A stretch of 64,000 nt of DNA, from positions 37,445,521-37,509,520 of the forward strand of contig JAAONU010000002.1 of the NCBI GenBank assembly GCA_012932295.1. The letters run 5' to 3'. Positions 33,295-48,200 of the stretch are shown in pieces. Both the position numbers and the translations under genes were made by a program. The notes under the pieces are model-generated. The model ran no database searches. It saw only the letters and a list, made by a program, of their open reading frames with translations, and was not told where the DNA came from. This DNA comes from Cyclina sinensis. Taxonomy: Eukaryota > Mollusca > Bivalvia > Venerida > Veneridae. How positions within the stretch are numbered: position 1 is the stretch's first letter; each line of letters begins with the position of its first letter.

Positions 33295-36200
33295 ATGGCC
33301 GTTTCAATAGGATCCGTTCTAGTTCTCGTAATCTGCGTTGGTGAGTCTTCTACTAATATTTATTCATAACAAAAAAAAAGGAATGATTAAAAATATTGTA
33401 AAGAAACAACACTAATTCCAGAGAGAAAAAAACACATTATGAACGTGTGAGACATTTTGTATAATATATGTTGAATTTTATGGTAAAATAAGAGATAAGT
33501 AAAAATAAGACTAAATTATCCCACATTATACTCTTTTTTGTGAATTTGATTAAAACATGTTTTTGGAATTTTTTTCTGGATTTTTGTTTTCAGTTTCACA
33601 GTTAAGAAAGCATTCTTTAACCTAGTCAATTCTATAACTATTTACCTTAAAAAGAACGTTAAATAGAGGGTTTTTTCTGCGATTGAATTTTTCTAGAAAG
33701 TAATTATTGAAGTTTGTTTTAATATGAACTTATTTTCAGCTAAACGTTTAGTCTTGCAGGGAACCACCGCTATGGATATTATAAGTTTTGGTGTCTGAAA
33801 CTGGATGTTAATATTTCGACGAGTTCGTTCAATGGATCTAACAGAAATTGGGAATACTCGTTTCTTTACTTTGAAGTTTATTCTGTTGTAAAATAATCAT
33901 TGACAAAAAGTGATTTTTTTGCGCAACAAACGAAAGTACACATGAATACCCATTAGTGAGTTATTTAAAGCTGCTCTATCAGAATTTCAACGAAAACGCC
34001 CATTGCTTTTATCGAGGTTAAGACGTTTTTTTTATTTAGAAATAAAAGATCAATAAATTGACAGGTGAATAGTTTAATTTGAAATCTGTAAATCCACCTT
34101 AAATACCAAACAGTTTCAGAACTTTTAAGGAACACTATAAATAAGGATGTTCATCATTCCAAGTAACAGCATATTTTCAGTTTCACTATATAACGAAACA
34201 CGGTTTCGGGAGATGAAAAAGAAATTCCTATCCATAGTGTTAGCGTAAGGCTTAAACGTGCACTAAGATGTGACTTAAGAGCAAATTATTGCGACAAGCT
34301 GTCTTTTGTAATACGTACAAAAGGTGTAAATGTCACTTACATTCAATCACTTGAGTTCATTTCATGTATATTCAGCCTATTGAACCATGAGATGAACATA
34401 CAATGGCCATAAAATGCATTATACTTTCGAAAACAATGTCGTGCAAAGCTGTATTTTCTGACAACATCTGTGCGGCGTTGATAAGTATTGACACTAAATA
34501 TAAGTAATTCAAAGATTTTAAAATATTTAAAAGGCAAAAATACTATTCAGTCAAATAATATTTTTATTATCGATGTCTTGTCATACGTGGTGTCTGTCTC
34601 GACAGAAATACAGTGCATGCAATAACTTGACCACGACATGCTCAAAATCCACAAGCTGCAAAAACAAAGCAACACTTCCCTCAGCAACGAAAACTAACCA
34701 TTGACAGCGACATCAAGTTATACTGGCCTTTACAGTATAGTTTATGTTATCTTGTAGTGAACTTAAGGCTTTTTCATCCTGTGTTTACATATAATTGTGA
34801 CGGTATAGATGGATTCTGAGAGGATTTAGATTATGTCGATGCAAATTGGCTGTGTTTAGGCACAATTGTCGATGGTTTTGGAGGTTTTTTTATCGGCTGG
34901 TCATATTTCCTGCAATGAATTATGAAGATAGATATGCGAATATCGTAAGAGAAAAAGCACTGCTTTTCTTCTATTCTTCTATAATGTTGGTATCAAGGAC
35001 AAATAGCTCAAACACATATAACACGGTTGTTGACTGCAATTAACTAAGCTAACATGCTATCTCTAGTTTGTCAAAATGTCACAGAACGAATATCATTTTA
35101 TTATCATAATAGTACTTACGACAGAAATAGATAAAATTCATTATAGTAAAATTATCATTCCTCAGCAAACAAGCCTTTTGATCAAATTCAATAGCACTAA
35201 ATTTAGCTTTCGTCAACAGAAGTCTAATCTGAAATTTAACCAAATAAGGTTAATGACGTAAGAGTTATAAGGGCATGGTGTAAAATGTATCCAGCGGAAA
35301 TAAACTACAATCAATGAAGGTGTTGTTGCAAATTTATCAGTCAGGTTAAGTGCCAGTCAATTTAAAATTCAAATGCTGTAACAGGTAAAGACGAAAAGGT
35401 CAATGTGTTATGCATTGACAATTGTATTGAATAGTGCCCAATAAACATATTTCTACTCAGAGGTTGAGGACATTTTTCTCAAAGGCCGTGTGTCTGTCTC
35501 GTTCTGAAAAAGTAGGTTAGGTCAGTTGTCAGAAGCGACGCCAAGATGTTACACAGACAGTTAGCATGAATAACGCAAAGCTGTTTCGAAGCATGTTGTT
35601 ATTTGTAACGACAGATTGTACAAAGTATGTTGCTTTAAGTACCGCCCAGATGTTTCAAGTCCTTTGTAATAAATTACTCATATTTGTTACATAAATGTTA
35701 TCATAAAAATATCATAATTTATACAAAATCCACATTAGAATTACAAAGACCATTGTTCTGTTAGTTAGCTGTTAAAAACTCCTATTGGCATTAAATCGAT
35801 ATCAATGAAAGGCTAACCGCAAACAAAATTTTCAACTATGTTGCCTAGTTGAATCAAGGTTACTGTCATTTTTGTATTGCTGACATTAATTAACAAGACT
35901 TTCCTTAAAATTTTGAAGGGCACTTTGTAGCTAACTTTAGACTATACAATTGAAGAACATAAAGATTAACAAATAACCAGAAAAAGAAAGAATAAATCTA
36001 TCAAACAGTAACAGGATGTTGTGTAAAATAGATACGTTTGGCAAGACATTTAAAGCTTATTTCAAAGTTACTTTTTGCTTTAACACTATAACACTGTCAG
36101 AAATAGTTAAAAACAATTACTTAAACAGAAACAAATTACCGAAGCTTTTGACAGGATATATATTATGTCGTGTGCTTACTATTGTTCACAGCGCTAGATT

Positions 36201-39200
36201 TTCTCATGTAAACAAGATTTACGTTTACTGATTTGAAAAAGTATGGTGGATCCACATATATTTGTCATTTTCTGCTTGTTGGCTCTGTCAATATATGACT
36301 TTATTGTCATATTGAATGGATATTTTACATTACATTAGGAGTACAAAAATGACAGATAAAGCAGATAGGTCTTTATTTTAAAAGCTTCACCAATTATAAA
36401 GATTGTTAGCAAGTTCATAAAACATAAAACATTAATTCTATTTTAAGAGTTAAAGGTAGGTGGTTCGAATGATGATTTGAATATAAATATGTTTTGTTAA
36501 GTCCATGAGTTTTACCTGGGATATTTTCTAAGATAATAAACATCTCCCTAAATGATGTGATTTATGGCATGTGTGATAAAGTATGTTTAACACCAGTTTC
36601 CTTATATAGTATTTTAAGTAAATATCTGTCAAATATGAACGGTTTATGTCATGTGCATGACAACTGGTACAAAGAGAATTAAATATTATTCTCCTGCATA
36701 TGTAATTTAAATACAAAACCATTTTGTGCATTTAGTCAAGTTTTAGTTTTTTTGTTCAAGCCTAAATGAAGATAATTACCATGGATAAGCGCAAATCGGA
36801 AGTTGTTGGTCTCAATCAATAATTTCGTCAGCTATGATGACAGAACTAATACTTCTACAGATACTAATCATTTGTAAACTTCATATTGTATATTGTCTCA
36901 TACGTAAAAACACGAAATTAAGCTATGAACTCTAGATGTAATAGGTGGCAACTTACTATGTTTTGTACTTGTCACCAACAACTAAAATATAAATTTTGTT
37001 TTGTTATTTTAGCGAAAAATTCGGGAATAGTTTATATATTCGAATTGATTTAAATAACCACGTTACGTTTATTATAGAAACATAATGCAATGACAGCACA
37101 AATTATGAAATTTCATGCTCAGTATATCAAAGGATACATTAAACGTAAATTAAACCTTATCTACGTAGTAGAAGATATGATAAAGGTGTTGTTGTAACAT
37201 CAGGTCATATGTTAATTTGTATAAGACGAAGTTTTCCAGTGGCTCAAGTGTCATTTCCTCCTGAAATAATGATACACGCTTCGTTTTTAATTGTTGAAAC
37301 ACGACATTAATCGTGTACTTAGTTAATTTACTGTCTTCAAAGTTGCAACTCTGTATTCCATCTTAAAATTATGCGAACCTTTCCTTGAGTATTGACATAT
37401 GTTGACCTTCCTTTCGCTAAAATATAAAAATCTTTTTTTCCCCCAAAGATTATCATTAATGTCCTATTCGTGACTAGTTAAACAATGTATGACGACTTTA
37501 TAATTTTTTGCGAAAAAAAAAATCGTATTCAATTATTGTACAACATGTTATTCAGCTTCATTATAGTGTTAACAAACGAAATACGTTTTACTGTTATATA
37601 TGCAAACTGAGCAAAGTTTTTACAGGTATTAACATCTTGTAGACTAGAAACTAGGGCTTGTAATGATTTTGGCCAATAAGCATACCCGTTTCCGGTAAAA
37701 TTTGTTATCAGTTATTAACAGTGGAAGAGGACGAGTTTCATTATGGCATCATATTTACTTTTAAGATGGCCTGTTGAGAGACAGAGTAAAACTTAGCAGT
37801 ATTTGACAAGACTTTTTATGCTAAACTCTAGAATCTCTATTAATGCTGGCAAAGAGAATATAAGGATATAGAGAAAGTAAGGAAGTGTAGTACTTCGATT
37901 TCAAAATTAAAAGCATCTCGTACTAATCATATACCTATTGTTTTCAGTTATGTCAAATACTGAATGCATGTAATTAAGGATATTTGCCCTTTTTCAGTAT
38001 TCAGTAGATGGGCTGTTTCGTTCCGTTTTGACAGAAGGTCAACAATTCATTGAAATATTTTGAAACTTTACCTACAATATGAGCTTGAGCTATACATTTT
38101 ACGTATGGATTGCTTTCTAAAAACTACATTGGTCTGAAACGTGCCTTTATGCATATACATACATAGAAATATTTTATATCCAATGGTTGTGTCACCATCC
38201 AACACATCATCTGGCATGATTGGAGTAGTGATTTTAAGGTACTTTAAAGTAAATGTCTGGTCTTGTCAAAGTTGCCGTCATAACTGATGTCTTTTCACTA
38301 CATACCATGATAAGAATAAATGTCAGATGACGTCAGAAAACTTGTATTAAGAAAAAAATAGCATAATCAATTAATATTACACTACTCTCGTAGGAATGAA
38401 TCACAGCACGAAAAAATTACCACAAATAATAATTTCATGAACATTACATATGTGGTCATTTGACGGAAGTTTAAACCGGTATAAGGTAGTTCCAAAATTC
38501 TCGTGCAAACAATATTTCAAAACAGGCCTTCAACATTGTTTTGCTTCATCAAGTTTGAAACACGAGTGGTTTAGGCACAGTATAAGTCGTACCATCTAAC
38601 TATTCCTCCTGTAAATTGTACACATTTAAAAACATTTTTGGAAATATTAATAATATTCTATAGAACATTGCATCTTTTATTACAGAGAATTGTCTGCTGA
38701 AACAGGATGGAAAATTTAATTTACCTTTATCATCTGCAAGATGTTAAGCAGTCTCTTTAGTTAAAATATCTGTTTTGTCTTTTAAGTAATTGCGAAGAAA
38801 AAAAAACACTAAAAAAGCCGTAATGCATTAAATGAAAATACCATGTAAATAAAATGAATGAAAAACGAAAGGTATGACATTGTCTTCCCAAAGTAATTGC
38901 ATCCACATTTTGTAGTTTTTGACTGACATGTTAAAATCTGATTAGTAACATGGTGAACAAAGTATACAATAAGAATGCTATTATAAACAGAAACACGTAG
39001 CTTTTATTGTAACTTACTGTCATTCTGGCAGTTTTACATGCCATATTTTGAAGACCAGTTCAGTTTAATTTTACAAAACAGCCATTAAGCACTTTTTTAC
39101 GCATTTTCTTGTTCTTTTGGTAAACATGAAATGAATTAATAGATTTTTAATCAGTTCACTGTTATAAATAATTTATAGACTAAGGCTTGAAATCGCTTTC

Positions 39201-42200
39201 ATACCGTATTATGGACAACTCTTAAAAATGTTTATTTGATAAAAATCGCGAAAATTATATCATTTGAGTTTGACTGTAGTCAGAAATAATGACATTCTTG
39301 TTTTGCGTTTTTTACTAAATATCCTGTTTTAGTTGCAAAGATAAACTGAATAACAGGATTTACATATGTGTTACGACTGTTATTTTAACTAGCATCTAAG
39401 TTGACATTCGTTATGTTTGCAATGGATTGAGATCTGTCTAGCGTCACTTGACTACCCACGTTACCGCACCTAATTGTCATTTAGTTGATGTACCATCAAA
39501 TTAGTGAAAATGTCGGTGATTTCCACAGACCTGAAGATATGGTTTTTAATTGGGCTGTAGATATGGGTTTTTAATTCGGCTGTTTGAATAATGGGAATAT
39601 TCGTTAAAAGCATTGTGTACTTTGCTTAAAGTTGTGCACGCACAAAAATTAACACTAAAAACACTGCAATAAAATATTAACGCAACAATGTTGTGGTCAG
39701 GTGAGCAAGGTGGTCACGATTGTGTTAATTTAAACCTGTGTAATTTTCTTTCCATATCAATGAATTTGTACTCGTAAAAACTCATAAATGTTTGAGAATC
39801 ATGACAGCAGTTTATGTGAACGAACTTTCTGAAGCATACCGAACAAAAACAAATAACTCATATTTTGTTAATACAAAGTTCAGTAACATTTTTAACTCCG
39901 GACCAGGTGTTCCAGCAACATTTAAAACTTGATGTTGGAATGTGACGAACAACATACACTGTATTATAATTATACGTTTGTAGTTGGCGCACATAGTTTC
40001 ATAACGTTTGATAAAGATATTTTTGATATACAAAATATTCCAAAATCAATCAATGGTAAATAAAAATTTCAGCATTTGAAACACATCTCTTACTTATTTT
40101 CTGTTAATAACATTCTTCTGGCATTTTGTATATAAAAATAACAATACCTGTACAATGTGTAAATCTTATACATGGCATTGAATAAAAACAAGCATACAAT
40201 TTTAATCACGTGATAAACGTTGATTCTTATGTAAGAACAGAACAATACAAAACACATATTTTATTTGATTTGTACCAAAGGTACATCATCGTAACATATT
40301 TACAAAAGTGTTACATTTACATGTAATATAATACAGTCACATGATAAACAAGTGTTTATAAGTATCAAATCGCAATAACACAAACATTACATTAACACAT
40401 TTACATTTAATACAATTACATGATATTTTAAGCATACAATATGCATCATTTTCTATTCTAAAAAGATGGGCTTAAATATGTGTAGCAGATGCTCTTAAAG
40501 TCATAGCATGTTTAATATAGATAGCTAAGATAACCATTATTAATTTCTTTACAGTACACACGTGTAATATAACTGCAAACATAACATTGCGCATCAACTT
40601 CTTGCTTCAAATTAATTGCTGATTTTTATAGGCATTCCTTTTGTTACCAAAGTGTTCTCTTTATATTGGTTTTGATATATTGTGAAATTCTACTGGCACC
40701 ATTTTCCTGGTATACGTTTTAATATAGGTTCTTTCAGTTTATTTAAAATAAATAAAGCTACGTTGAACCCAATATGACGGCTGTTTTGAACATGTGATTA
40801 AAAGAATTTGACATTCGTTAACATTTCATAAAAAAAAAACTATTATTAACTTTGTTTAGGATAAATGTTAGAAAGCTTGCCAGAGGATCGCTTAATAACA
40901 TTTTTAATGCACTCATTAGATAAAAGTTCATATAAAATGTAAATTCCTGTCAGATTCTTTGTATACTCTAGGGGCAAAGAGAACTCACTGGAATACATAA
41001 ACAAATTTCTATCAAATTTATATAAAATATGAAGCATTCAATATTATATATCTCGTGTTTAATGCATAGATTTTTTCATTAAAATTATTTATATATATAA
41101 TATTTACAGAGAGAAAAATATGTTCTTTTTCTCTCAAATATGAATTTCATCTTTAGCTGTCTGTATAAACATCAGCTTCGACAAGAAAGAAAGGCAGACC
41201 CGGTCTTGATACTTTGCATAATCGTTAAAAGTCAGTTGTTGTAACACAGGTTAAGATGTATTTTGTCTATCTGAGACGTCAATAATGACATTAATTGAAG
41301 CTTCAACTAGCACGTTTCTATCAAAGTTTGAAAAATAAATGTTTTCTTGGGTATACACAAAGGTCATATGAGTTAATGTCATAACAAATGAAAATGTAAT
41401 TCATATAGTTTTACTTTGATGATACGATTGCTTATGCAGCTGTCATTAAAATTACAATGAATATGTTATGTTGACAGGTTTCAGTAAAATATATGTTGTA
41501 CTAATTGAATACGAGTCCTTTTTTATATAGTGCCTTTATGTAGAAAGTGACTGCCGTTTTGTGATTTATTATAGGACTTGTCAATTTTAAAACTGATATT
41601 TTAATTTTTGTTGACGTTTTTGTGAAACAAGTCATATTTTTCACGTTTATGGAAACTGTTTTGTTTTCTAGTTGAAAGAGGGTGGCGTCCTTTATGTGTG
41701 TATGAAAAATGTTACCTAAAATGTCAGAACTGATAAGTATCTCTTACGTATTCATTGTCTCTATACCAAGAAAAAAAGTGTTTCAATTTAAATCTTAAAC
41801 AAGTTAATGTAAATAAAGTTAACTGTAAAATAATAACACCAAGAAATACCTTCGATACATATTTGGCATTTTAATTAAAAGAGAAAATTTCGTGTGTAAG
41901 CAGTCCAGTGCCAGAGCGCGGGTGCAGACTCGTTACCACTTTCTGCACATATTTAAGGCAATCAGTAATGGACGATTAATCGCAAAGAGTTTCTGAACAT
42001 CTTCGAATATCTCAAATAATAATTTAATTTTCATTTACATTTGTTTTGTTGATGTGTTTATCTTTTATAAATAATATTAAGACAATAACTAAGCCGGAGA
42101 TTAGTGTGGGAAGCATTAAAAAGTGTATATAATTTATAATTATTCGACAGTGTGACCATAATTACCAATGTCCAGTTGGTACTATAAGTCATTATTTAAG

Positions 42201-45200
42201 CAGCCTTGAACCGTTTTACTGTGTTTATTGCATGTCCAAGGTTTATGTCAGAGTCATCCGTATCATCTAGCGTAGTATGTAGGTGGCCATTTACTGCATG
42301 GCATTTCATATAAACAAGGTCAGTTCAGTCATGTTATGCATATGTTATAAGATTCACAGCACGAAAAAAGAAATAAATCCAGGTAACATGTGATAAATTT
42401 TTGACGTGCAGACGGGTTGTAGGTCGCTGAGTAAATACGTGTTTTCTTTTTGTATATTATCTTCTCTACAATAGCCTTTTGCTGAAGTTAAAATGTTTTG
42501 AAATATATGCACTTACTACAACATTGTAACATTTGACTTCTAGATTTGTAGCTGTACATTGTATATTTTTATGAGAAATCTATATACCTTTTTAAATTCG
42601 GTTTAAGTTTGCAGTTTTATGTTGTAATCTTATAGTAAATGCATTTACAACAGGACTCAATACCATAGAAAACATTGATGGCGTCAGACAGGCTTATACA
42701 TAATGTTAATAATGATATTCATAACTTGACAACTCTTCACGAAGATAATATAGATGTCAACCGTGAATAAGTTATAAAATTTGATTAGATGTGCAAATAT
42801 TTTGAACTTTCTAAAGGTGTGTCTATCAGGAACAAAATATGTATCAATGACTGTATAAGCCAAAAGAAACAATGATATGTGCCCAAACTATAAAATCCAT
42901 GAACACGTGCATGGAACTATTATTTTAAAGTAAGAGAAAAATTATTTAAAAATATTTATTTTCTGTACAAATAGAAACTTCTATTTGGTTCAAAATTTTT
43001 AAATTGGTAAAGTTAAGTATTCTCAACACATTCGAAATGAGAAAATTGCATTAATTTGTATGAAGTTTGTGTATAGTCGTGAGCATTTTGTAATTAAACG
43101 GTCAACAAAAATAGAAAATATAAAGGTCCTGTAATAAATAATAACCTTGTTGTCATAAATATGTCACTGTGTACATCCTGGGCTTTTTAACTTGTTTTGA
43201 ATGGTTGCCAGCAAAGTCATTAGTTATAAATGGATCATTCTTCCATATTCGAGAAAATTTCTTATCATGCCTTTGACGTCTTTTTGTTTTCTTTTTTTGC
43301 GTATTACATTGGAATGCAGTAAAGCAACGTATTTAAGTGATGTTAGTTGTTCACTTGCCCATTCAGTTTGCTGTATAAGTCATTTGCCAACATCATTTTT
43401 GAAAGCGCAAAACCGTCATGCTACTTATTTTCCTAATAAAAGTTCCCTACCATTTTGATTTATTACTTTTTCACTTATATCAAACATATTAATAGAAAAC
43501 TTAAATAAGTCTTTGAAGTAACAAAATGATATTCAAAAGATTCAGACTTTAGCCTTAAGGCCACCCATAAATACATTTGTTATGACAAAACCTGAAGGGT
43601 TTTATAAATCATAATCACTTCCAACTGACTACTATACATATCAAATTCATAAACATAATAGTCATACATTTTTTCAGTAGCTAACATAAACACATTGTTT
43701 TTTTTTCTTCATTTCTTGGTCTCTATTTTGTCATTTGTATATACACTTTGTCCTCTAGGTAACTTGCATAATAATTTATGATAAATTTTGAAGAAAGGAA
43801 AGAAACAACATCAGCTAGTCTGATTATTTATTTAATATGAATGCTGATATCAAGAACTATTTGTATAATTGTAAATTCTTAGATATGTGTTATGTGTCAT
43901 GTCTGATTATTATAGGCAAATGCAACACTTTCATGCTCCATGTTTAAATGTTAACTTTTAGATATGTGTTACGTTTAATACAACTGCTGGCATCTATAAT
44001 TAATTTATGTAAATGTAACTGTTTCAGTGTAAATTTTTCAGAGTCTCTGTTCCGTTTTTTTTATTAATGTATTGTCATTCATTGTTTAGGCTGATATATT
44101 TTCTACAGTTATACAACTTACGAAAAGGACTACTCTTTGGCACTAACTTTTTTATTTCATATCCAAACAATGTTTCATTTGCTAATTTGATGAATCGTCC
44201 TTATTTATTTGTCTTGCTCGCTATGTCCTTTCATATACTTACATTTTGTCTGAGCTGTGACACGATTGCTCGCTATGTCCTTTTATATACTTACATTTTG
44301 TCTGAGCTATGACACGATTGCTCGCTATGTCCTTTCATATACTTACATTTTGTCTGAACTATGACATGATTGCTCGCTATGTCCTTTCATATACTTACAT
44401 TTTGTCTGAACTATGACATGATTGCTCGCTATGTCCTTTCATATACTTATATTTTGTCTGAACTATAACATGATTTTTATAAAGTAATTATTATAACCTC
44501 TCAGACGTTTTGTTACAGCTTCGACATTTCACCATGTACAGTGTCAGATGACTGGTAAGCCCTCCAGGTGATGGTAAAAAGACAGGTCAAACTTGTTCAG
44601 AAATAGTCCTTTTGTTTGTGCTAGTATGTTTGCTAACAATAAAATTCTTCATTCCCGAAAGCACGGCAATGAAGGGTTTTCACCAAAGACTGCTATAACG
44701 TTTTGCTTCTAGGAACGCTTTTAATTCATGCCTGTCTGTTTCTTTATTTCATAAATTTGCAAACGTGAAAACTCTGTGCCACAGTTCTATAATTTATAGG
44801 TAACATTTTATCCGTTGAAATGAAGACTTCATTTGATTAAAGAATGATGTTTCATACTAATTCAATTACCTTCCACAAGTATTATTTTTGTAAATGAGTA
44901 ATGAAGAAGCCTAGCTGGCAAACATTTTAACCACTTAATTGATCAACAAGTCGTAGATTTATGCTTCTGTCAGTTCAGATAAAGGTTTTCCAGAATGGAA
45001 GGTTATTTATGGCAAAGCTATTGACTTCAGTGTGCCTCATATGTAAGGGTTAAAATGTATGAAAAAGTTTTGCTGCATAGTAAGTGTCGTATCACAAACG
45101 TGCTAAGAAACTGTTTTCGTTTCTGCCTCGCCTTTCAGATTTTCATGTAGATGTGTCATGTAGCTATTCATTTTTTAAAAGCTTATGAGATTACCTGTGA

Positions 45201-48200
45201 AAGAAAGATATTCATGTAAGTTTTATAACTAAATTGTATGCACATTTTAAAAAACGTTAGAATGAAGTTTTCTAATCCAGTCGACGCAGACCTTTTGTTT
45301 GATACTGTGGTTATATTCTATATTTTGTATATATACATTTAATATTTCAGATACACTTGTTTTGTGCATCAAGCATACTTTACTTAGATACTATTGTATT
45401 TGCTGAGCAAAAAATCATATCCTTATCTTATTCTGTAACTTTTCTTTTACAGCGACTTTATCTACTTAGATTTGCTTTTGTGGCAGTTTAGGGAATATGT
45501 GAAATGTATGATTTGGTTGTTTCGAAAATGAATTCAATGTCACGAACTCGCTGTTATTCCGAACGATACAAAATGTATATGAAAATGTTAACATTATCTG
45601 TTTTCTGTTTAGCTGAGAAAGAGCCGCGGGCAGAATGGTAAGTATGATAATTACCAATTATCGTTTGTGGATATAATATAATCCGTTGTTATTTTTCAGC
45701 CGCAACAGTCGACTATGGATACGCCCAAACCACTGGTGAGCGAGAGAATGAATGGGAAGGTAACGGGGAATCATGTTCAACATTACAAAGGAAAACGATT
45801 TAATTTCATTCAGTTCAACATTTTGCATTTTGCACCAAATTAAGTAACGGTTCTGTCTTTTCTTCGTACTAGTAAATTAAAATTTTCGAGTAAGAAAGAT
45901 GTTTTATCTTGGTATCTGTAAAAATCTGAACAAACGTTTTTGGCATATTTCAATTGTTTGTTAAGAACTCACGGCTCGTTGTTAATACAAGACGTTATTC
46001 TGGTAACGTTTGCCATATTAGTTTAACAGGTAAATGTTACCAATAAGTACAGTTTTCCTTTGTTTATCAGCGTACCTTTAGATATTTTCATTGGAACCCA
46101 CTTGACTGCTGGGAACACCAGAAAATTCGCTGAATACCAGTAAGCTAAGGGAATATATTAATAGTCATTGTCTCGGTCCAACATGAAACTCGATGGATTT
46201 ATTTCTTGGTGGAAACATACGTTACCTACCAAATTAATTTTCAAAATTGTACTATTTAACATAAAAAACTGAAGAAGATCTTTTAAATACTTGTCAAATA
46301 CATGCTCTTTCCTTGTACGATACATGAAATTTAAAACAAAGTTGCGTATTTTTAGACATGACTGAGATAATGATAATTAATATATAAACCATTCCTGTGT
46401 GTTTGACTCACAACGCTGATATTGGACATGATCAGAGGTAGTTTAACACACACTCACCATCGTTATGTGTCAGTTAGCGCGTATATGCACAACAAATGTC
46501 TGAAAGTATGTTCTGTGTAAAATAAATAAGGGATAATAAAAAATTGTTACATATCATTTTCCATCTTCATTTACATCATATAGTGTTTAAAATCCGTTCT
46601 AAACAATCTTTAGTTGCATACCTTCTTAACAGTCCGACTTGATTATAGTCTGAGTTTTACAACGCAAGTGCCCTTTGTTTCCAAAATACATAACTAGACA
46701 ATCGAAATAAGGTCAAGCATACTTTGGAAAACTATACATTTTTTGATTGCATTATGAAAGAGTTTTTATTATAATGGAATATTGAATGAAAGTCGATCCT
46801 AAGAGAGACACAGTGAACAAATTTGATGCTTAACGTGAATAAAAACTTTGGCTTTCACACAGAGCTTATTGTAACTAACAATATACTATATGAATATAGT
46901 GTTTGCTCTTGTTTTACATCAATGTTTAAGGAAATATGAAATGTAATCTTTAGAGTAGAAATCTTTTCACACATTTAAAGTGGATTGTCACGAAGTTAAC
47001 TTAAAGCATGTTGGAAGAAAGAGTTTTTGGTTTTGGTTTTATATAGTTTACAAAAGTAACATTGAGAGTTTAGAGTTGTTTAAATAAGTCTTGCAGTAGA
47101 TTTGAATTATAACTTTAACATACTCATTTTCTCCGTAATGCTGAAAAGGTGTTTAAAATGTGGTGGATTAAAGAACAAATATGCTGCAAGAAGATCATAT
47201 GTAAGTGTATAAAATGATGAAGGCATTCTAACAAGCCCATTATAAACGGGCGTAGAATGGTTCTATGTAACGTCTTGTACAATTTTCCCGACTGATGTTT
47301 CTATATCTAAGTTTTGTCCACAAGCTTATGGTATTGTTTTGTAGGGGTTCTTCCTGGTCTTTTCAAAGCAAGTAGATTTTGTAGGATCTGAATCAGCGTT
47401 TGCTTGTTAAGAAATTAAATGTGACTTTGTTTTTCTCAGAGAGTAAATCAATAAACAGAGCCAAACTTGTACAAATATGGAACTGATATTATGTGCCTTA
47501 TCGTCTGCTCTTGTTGTAAAACTGAATAACTATTTCAAACATTTACTTTTACCTAACATATCTTCCGACTTCTTTTTTGAAATCATTATCAAGACAATGT
47601 CTTCTACACAACAAAAACTTAAGCTTCTTGTTCAGAAGTATGACGCCTAATTTGAACTTTGTTTCTTTTCGTAAAACATTAAATAAGTAAGATTTTTGCA
47701 ATAATCCTTTGTCAAAAATAATCTTGTTTAAAATTGAATTATAGATTCTTCAGAGAATTTCACTTTAGACACTGTTAAACAGGTCAGTTTTTAAAAGATT
47801 TGAATATCTTTAGCTTACTTCTTAAAAATTACCAGTAATGACAGAAATTCATATTGCATATATCTTTTTAACTCAAGTGGTCAATAAAGCTTGTTTTAAT
47901 TCTAACAGTGTAAAACAAACAAAAGGACGACAGTTACCAGTTTTCCTAACAAAACCAAGTCTCTGTCAATTATTCATTTAAGAACAGGTTTTGAAAAGAT
48001 ATTCCTATTTTCATGGTCAAGAAATAGTATGCATCGTTTTGAAGACTGTTTGGTTAGATTCATTTTTCAGAAGAAAGTCTATGTAATTTCGAAGAATTTT
48101 AGCGCACGAGATGTAATAAGATCATCCTTAAGGCAACAGTTCTCTGGTTTTTCATTTTCCCTTGAGGAAGGAGGGACAAACCTGACAAAAATGTATGTAA

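Noticed and set aside
43201..43458. 85-codon plus-strand frame
   Set aside because: No domain or splice support; hydrophobic AT-rich composition typical of chance frames in an intron.
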